Shown here piece by piece: positions 5,403 through 6,087 of a stretch of 6,087 bases of DNA. Made by a program: the position numbers and the translations under genes. This DNA comes from Acidobacteriota bacterium. GTDB taxonomy: Bacteria > Acidobacteriota > Polarisedimenticolia > J045. Position 1 is the stretch's first letter; every line of letters begins with the position of its first letter. Where the stretch lies: NCBI GenBank assembly GCA_027064265.1, contig JAMOQA010000553.1, forward strand, positions 1 to 6,087. Direction: 5' to 3'. A model generated the notes under the pieces. That model did not search any database. It was not told the DNA's origin and saw nothing but the letters and a program-made list of their open reading frames with translations.

Positions 5403-6087
5403 ATGCCCGACACCTCGCCAGGCACGGCACCGATCAGCGAGGCCTCCGGAACCGTCGCGGCCGCCCGCCAGTTCGTCATCTTCCAGCTGGCCGACGAATC
5501 CTGCTGCTTCCCGATGGAGGCGGTCCGGGAGATCATCCGGGTGCCCCGGCTGGTCCCGGTGCCCCTCGCGCCCCCCTCGCTCCTCGGCCTCGCCAACCTC
5601 CGCGGCACGGTGCTGCCGGTCGTCGATCTCCGGCCCCTGGTCGGCCTCCCCCCGCGGGAGCCGGACGATGGTGCGCGGATCCTCGTCGTCGACCACCATG
5701 GACTCCCCGCCGGGCTGCTGGTCGATCGCGTCTCCCACGTGGAGACGGTCGATGCCGCCCGGATCGAACCGGCCGACGGGATCGAGGCCTCGCTCCCCGG
5801 CAGCAGCCTCGAGGGGGTGATCCACGGCGACGACACCCTGGTCCTGATGCTCGACCCGGAGCGGCTCCTCGACCGGGAGTACGAGGACGGCCTTCCGCGG
5901 GACGAGGGGGCCGTAGGCGTCACCGCTGCCGGCGCGGCCCGCACGAGGCAGGAGGAGGACGGCACGGGGTCCGCCTCGGAGGAGACCGCCCAGTTCGTCA
6001 CGTTTCGCGTGGCGGGCGAGGAGTACGCCCTCGCCATCGAGGACGTGGAGGAGATCGTCCGGATCCCCGACGCGATCCGGGACATCC
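5403..6087 (+). CDS. Tandem-domain CheW coupling protein, 3' end beyond the window
   Basis: CheW links chemoreceptor tips to the kinase CheA in the array baseplate. 228 codons are visible with no stop. After a 21-residue polar N-terminus, residues 22-156 form a complete CheW domain: RQFVIFQLADESCCFPMEAV, the EIIRVP strand, and GLANLRGTVLPVVDLR (62-77). R67 of NLRG corresponds to the arginine of E. coli CheW needed for receptor coupling. The domain closes with DTLVLMLDPERLL. An acidic linker follows (about 157-195). Then a second CheW domain begins, AQFVTFRVAGEEYALAIEDV and EEIVRIPD, and is cut at residue 228. The start at 5403 is supported by GGAGGAGG at 5391-5398. No response-regulator or kinase domain is visible in the part present. 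The second half could continue as another CheW domain alone or lead into something larger such as CheV or CheA; a plain CheW-CheW protein is the simplest reading. Confidence 0.9.
   Translation, partial: MPDTSPGTAPISEASGTVAAARQFVIFQLADESCCFPMEAVREIIRVPRLVPVPLAPPSLLGLANLRGTVLPVVDLRPLVGLPPREPDDGARILVVDHHGLPAGLLVDRVSHVETVDAARIEPADGIEASLPGSSLEGVIHGDDTLVLMLDPERLLDREYEDGLPRDEGAVGVTAAGAARTRQEEDGTGSASEETAQFVTFRVAGEEYALAIEDVEEIVRIPDAIRDI

Noticed and set aside
3150..5825. A long minus-strand open frame (891 codons) opposite the receptor and CheW genes
   Set aside because: The Leu/Gly/Asp-rich translation mirrors the GAG/GCC codons of the coiled coil on the other strand. There is no recognisable domain.

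Overview
The window is very GC-rich DNA from a bacterium that is almost certainly Gram-negative. The YidC has the N-terminal membrane anchor and large periplasmic domain typical of Gram-negative forms. Its conserved core reminds me of proteins from the former Deltaproteobacteria and Acidobacteriota, but the phylum is an impression from recall, not a measurement. All supported genes are on the + strand.

Left half (1-3127): the classic membrane-insertion cluster. It holds the 3' end of yidD, complete yidC and complete jag (khpB/eloR-like). The yidD frame runs without a stop through about 350 bp of REP-like palindromes, with a 45-bp exact direct repeat and GTAG-type heads, and stops three bases before yidC. 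Jag keeps its R3H motif but has lost the KH-domain GxxG signature and carries an Arg/Gly/Asp-rich linker.

Middle (3128-3431): a gap of about 300 bp without a convincing gene. It contains a GC-rich hairpin that probably terminates the yidC-jag unit, a good match to a sigma-28 (FliA/SigD) promoter, and a leader ending in a hairpin that touches the next ribosome-binding site.

Right half (3432-6087): a chemosensory pair. The first gene encodes a 636-residue, wholly cytoplasmic methyl-accepting chemotaxis protein made of two complete signalling hairpins. These form an internal duplication with a period of exactly 300 residues. It has no sensor domain and no membrane segment. The second gene, cut by the window edge, encodes a protein with one full CheW domain followed by the start of another.

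The most interesting reading is that a two-tipped receptor and a two-domain CheW are neighbours, both lying downstream of the predicted flagellar-type promoter. The closest precedent I know is DosM of Vibrio cholerae, a double-signalling-domain receptor that stabilises cytoplasmic chemosensory arrays. By analogy this pair could bridge two baseplates, with a tandem CheW as a built-in crosslinker. The architecture is visible in the sequence; the array function is inference.
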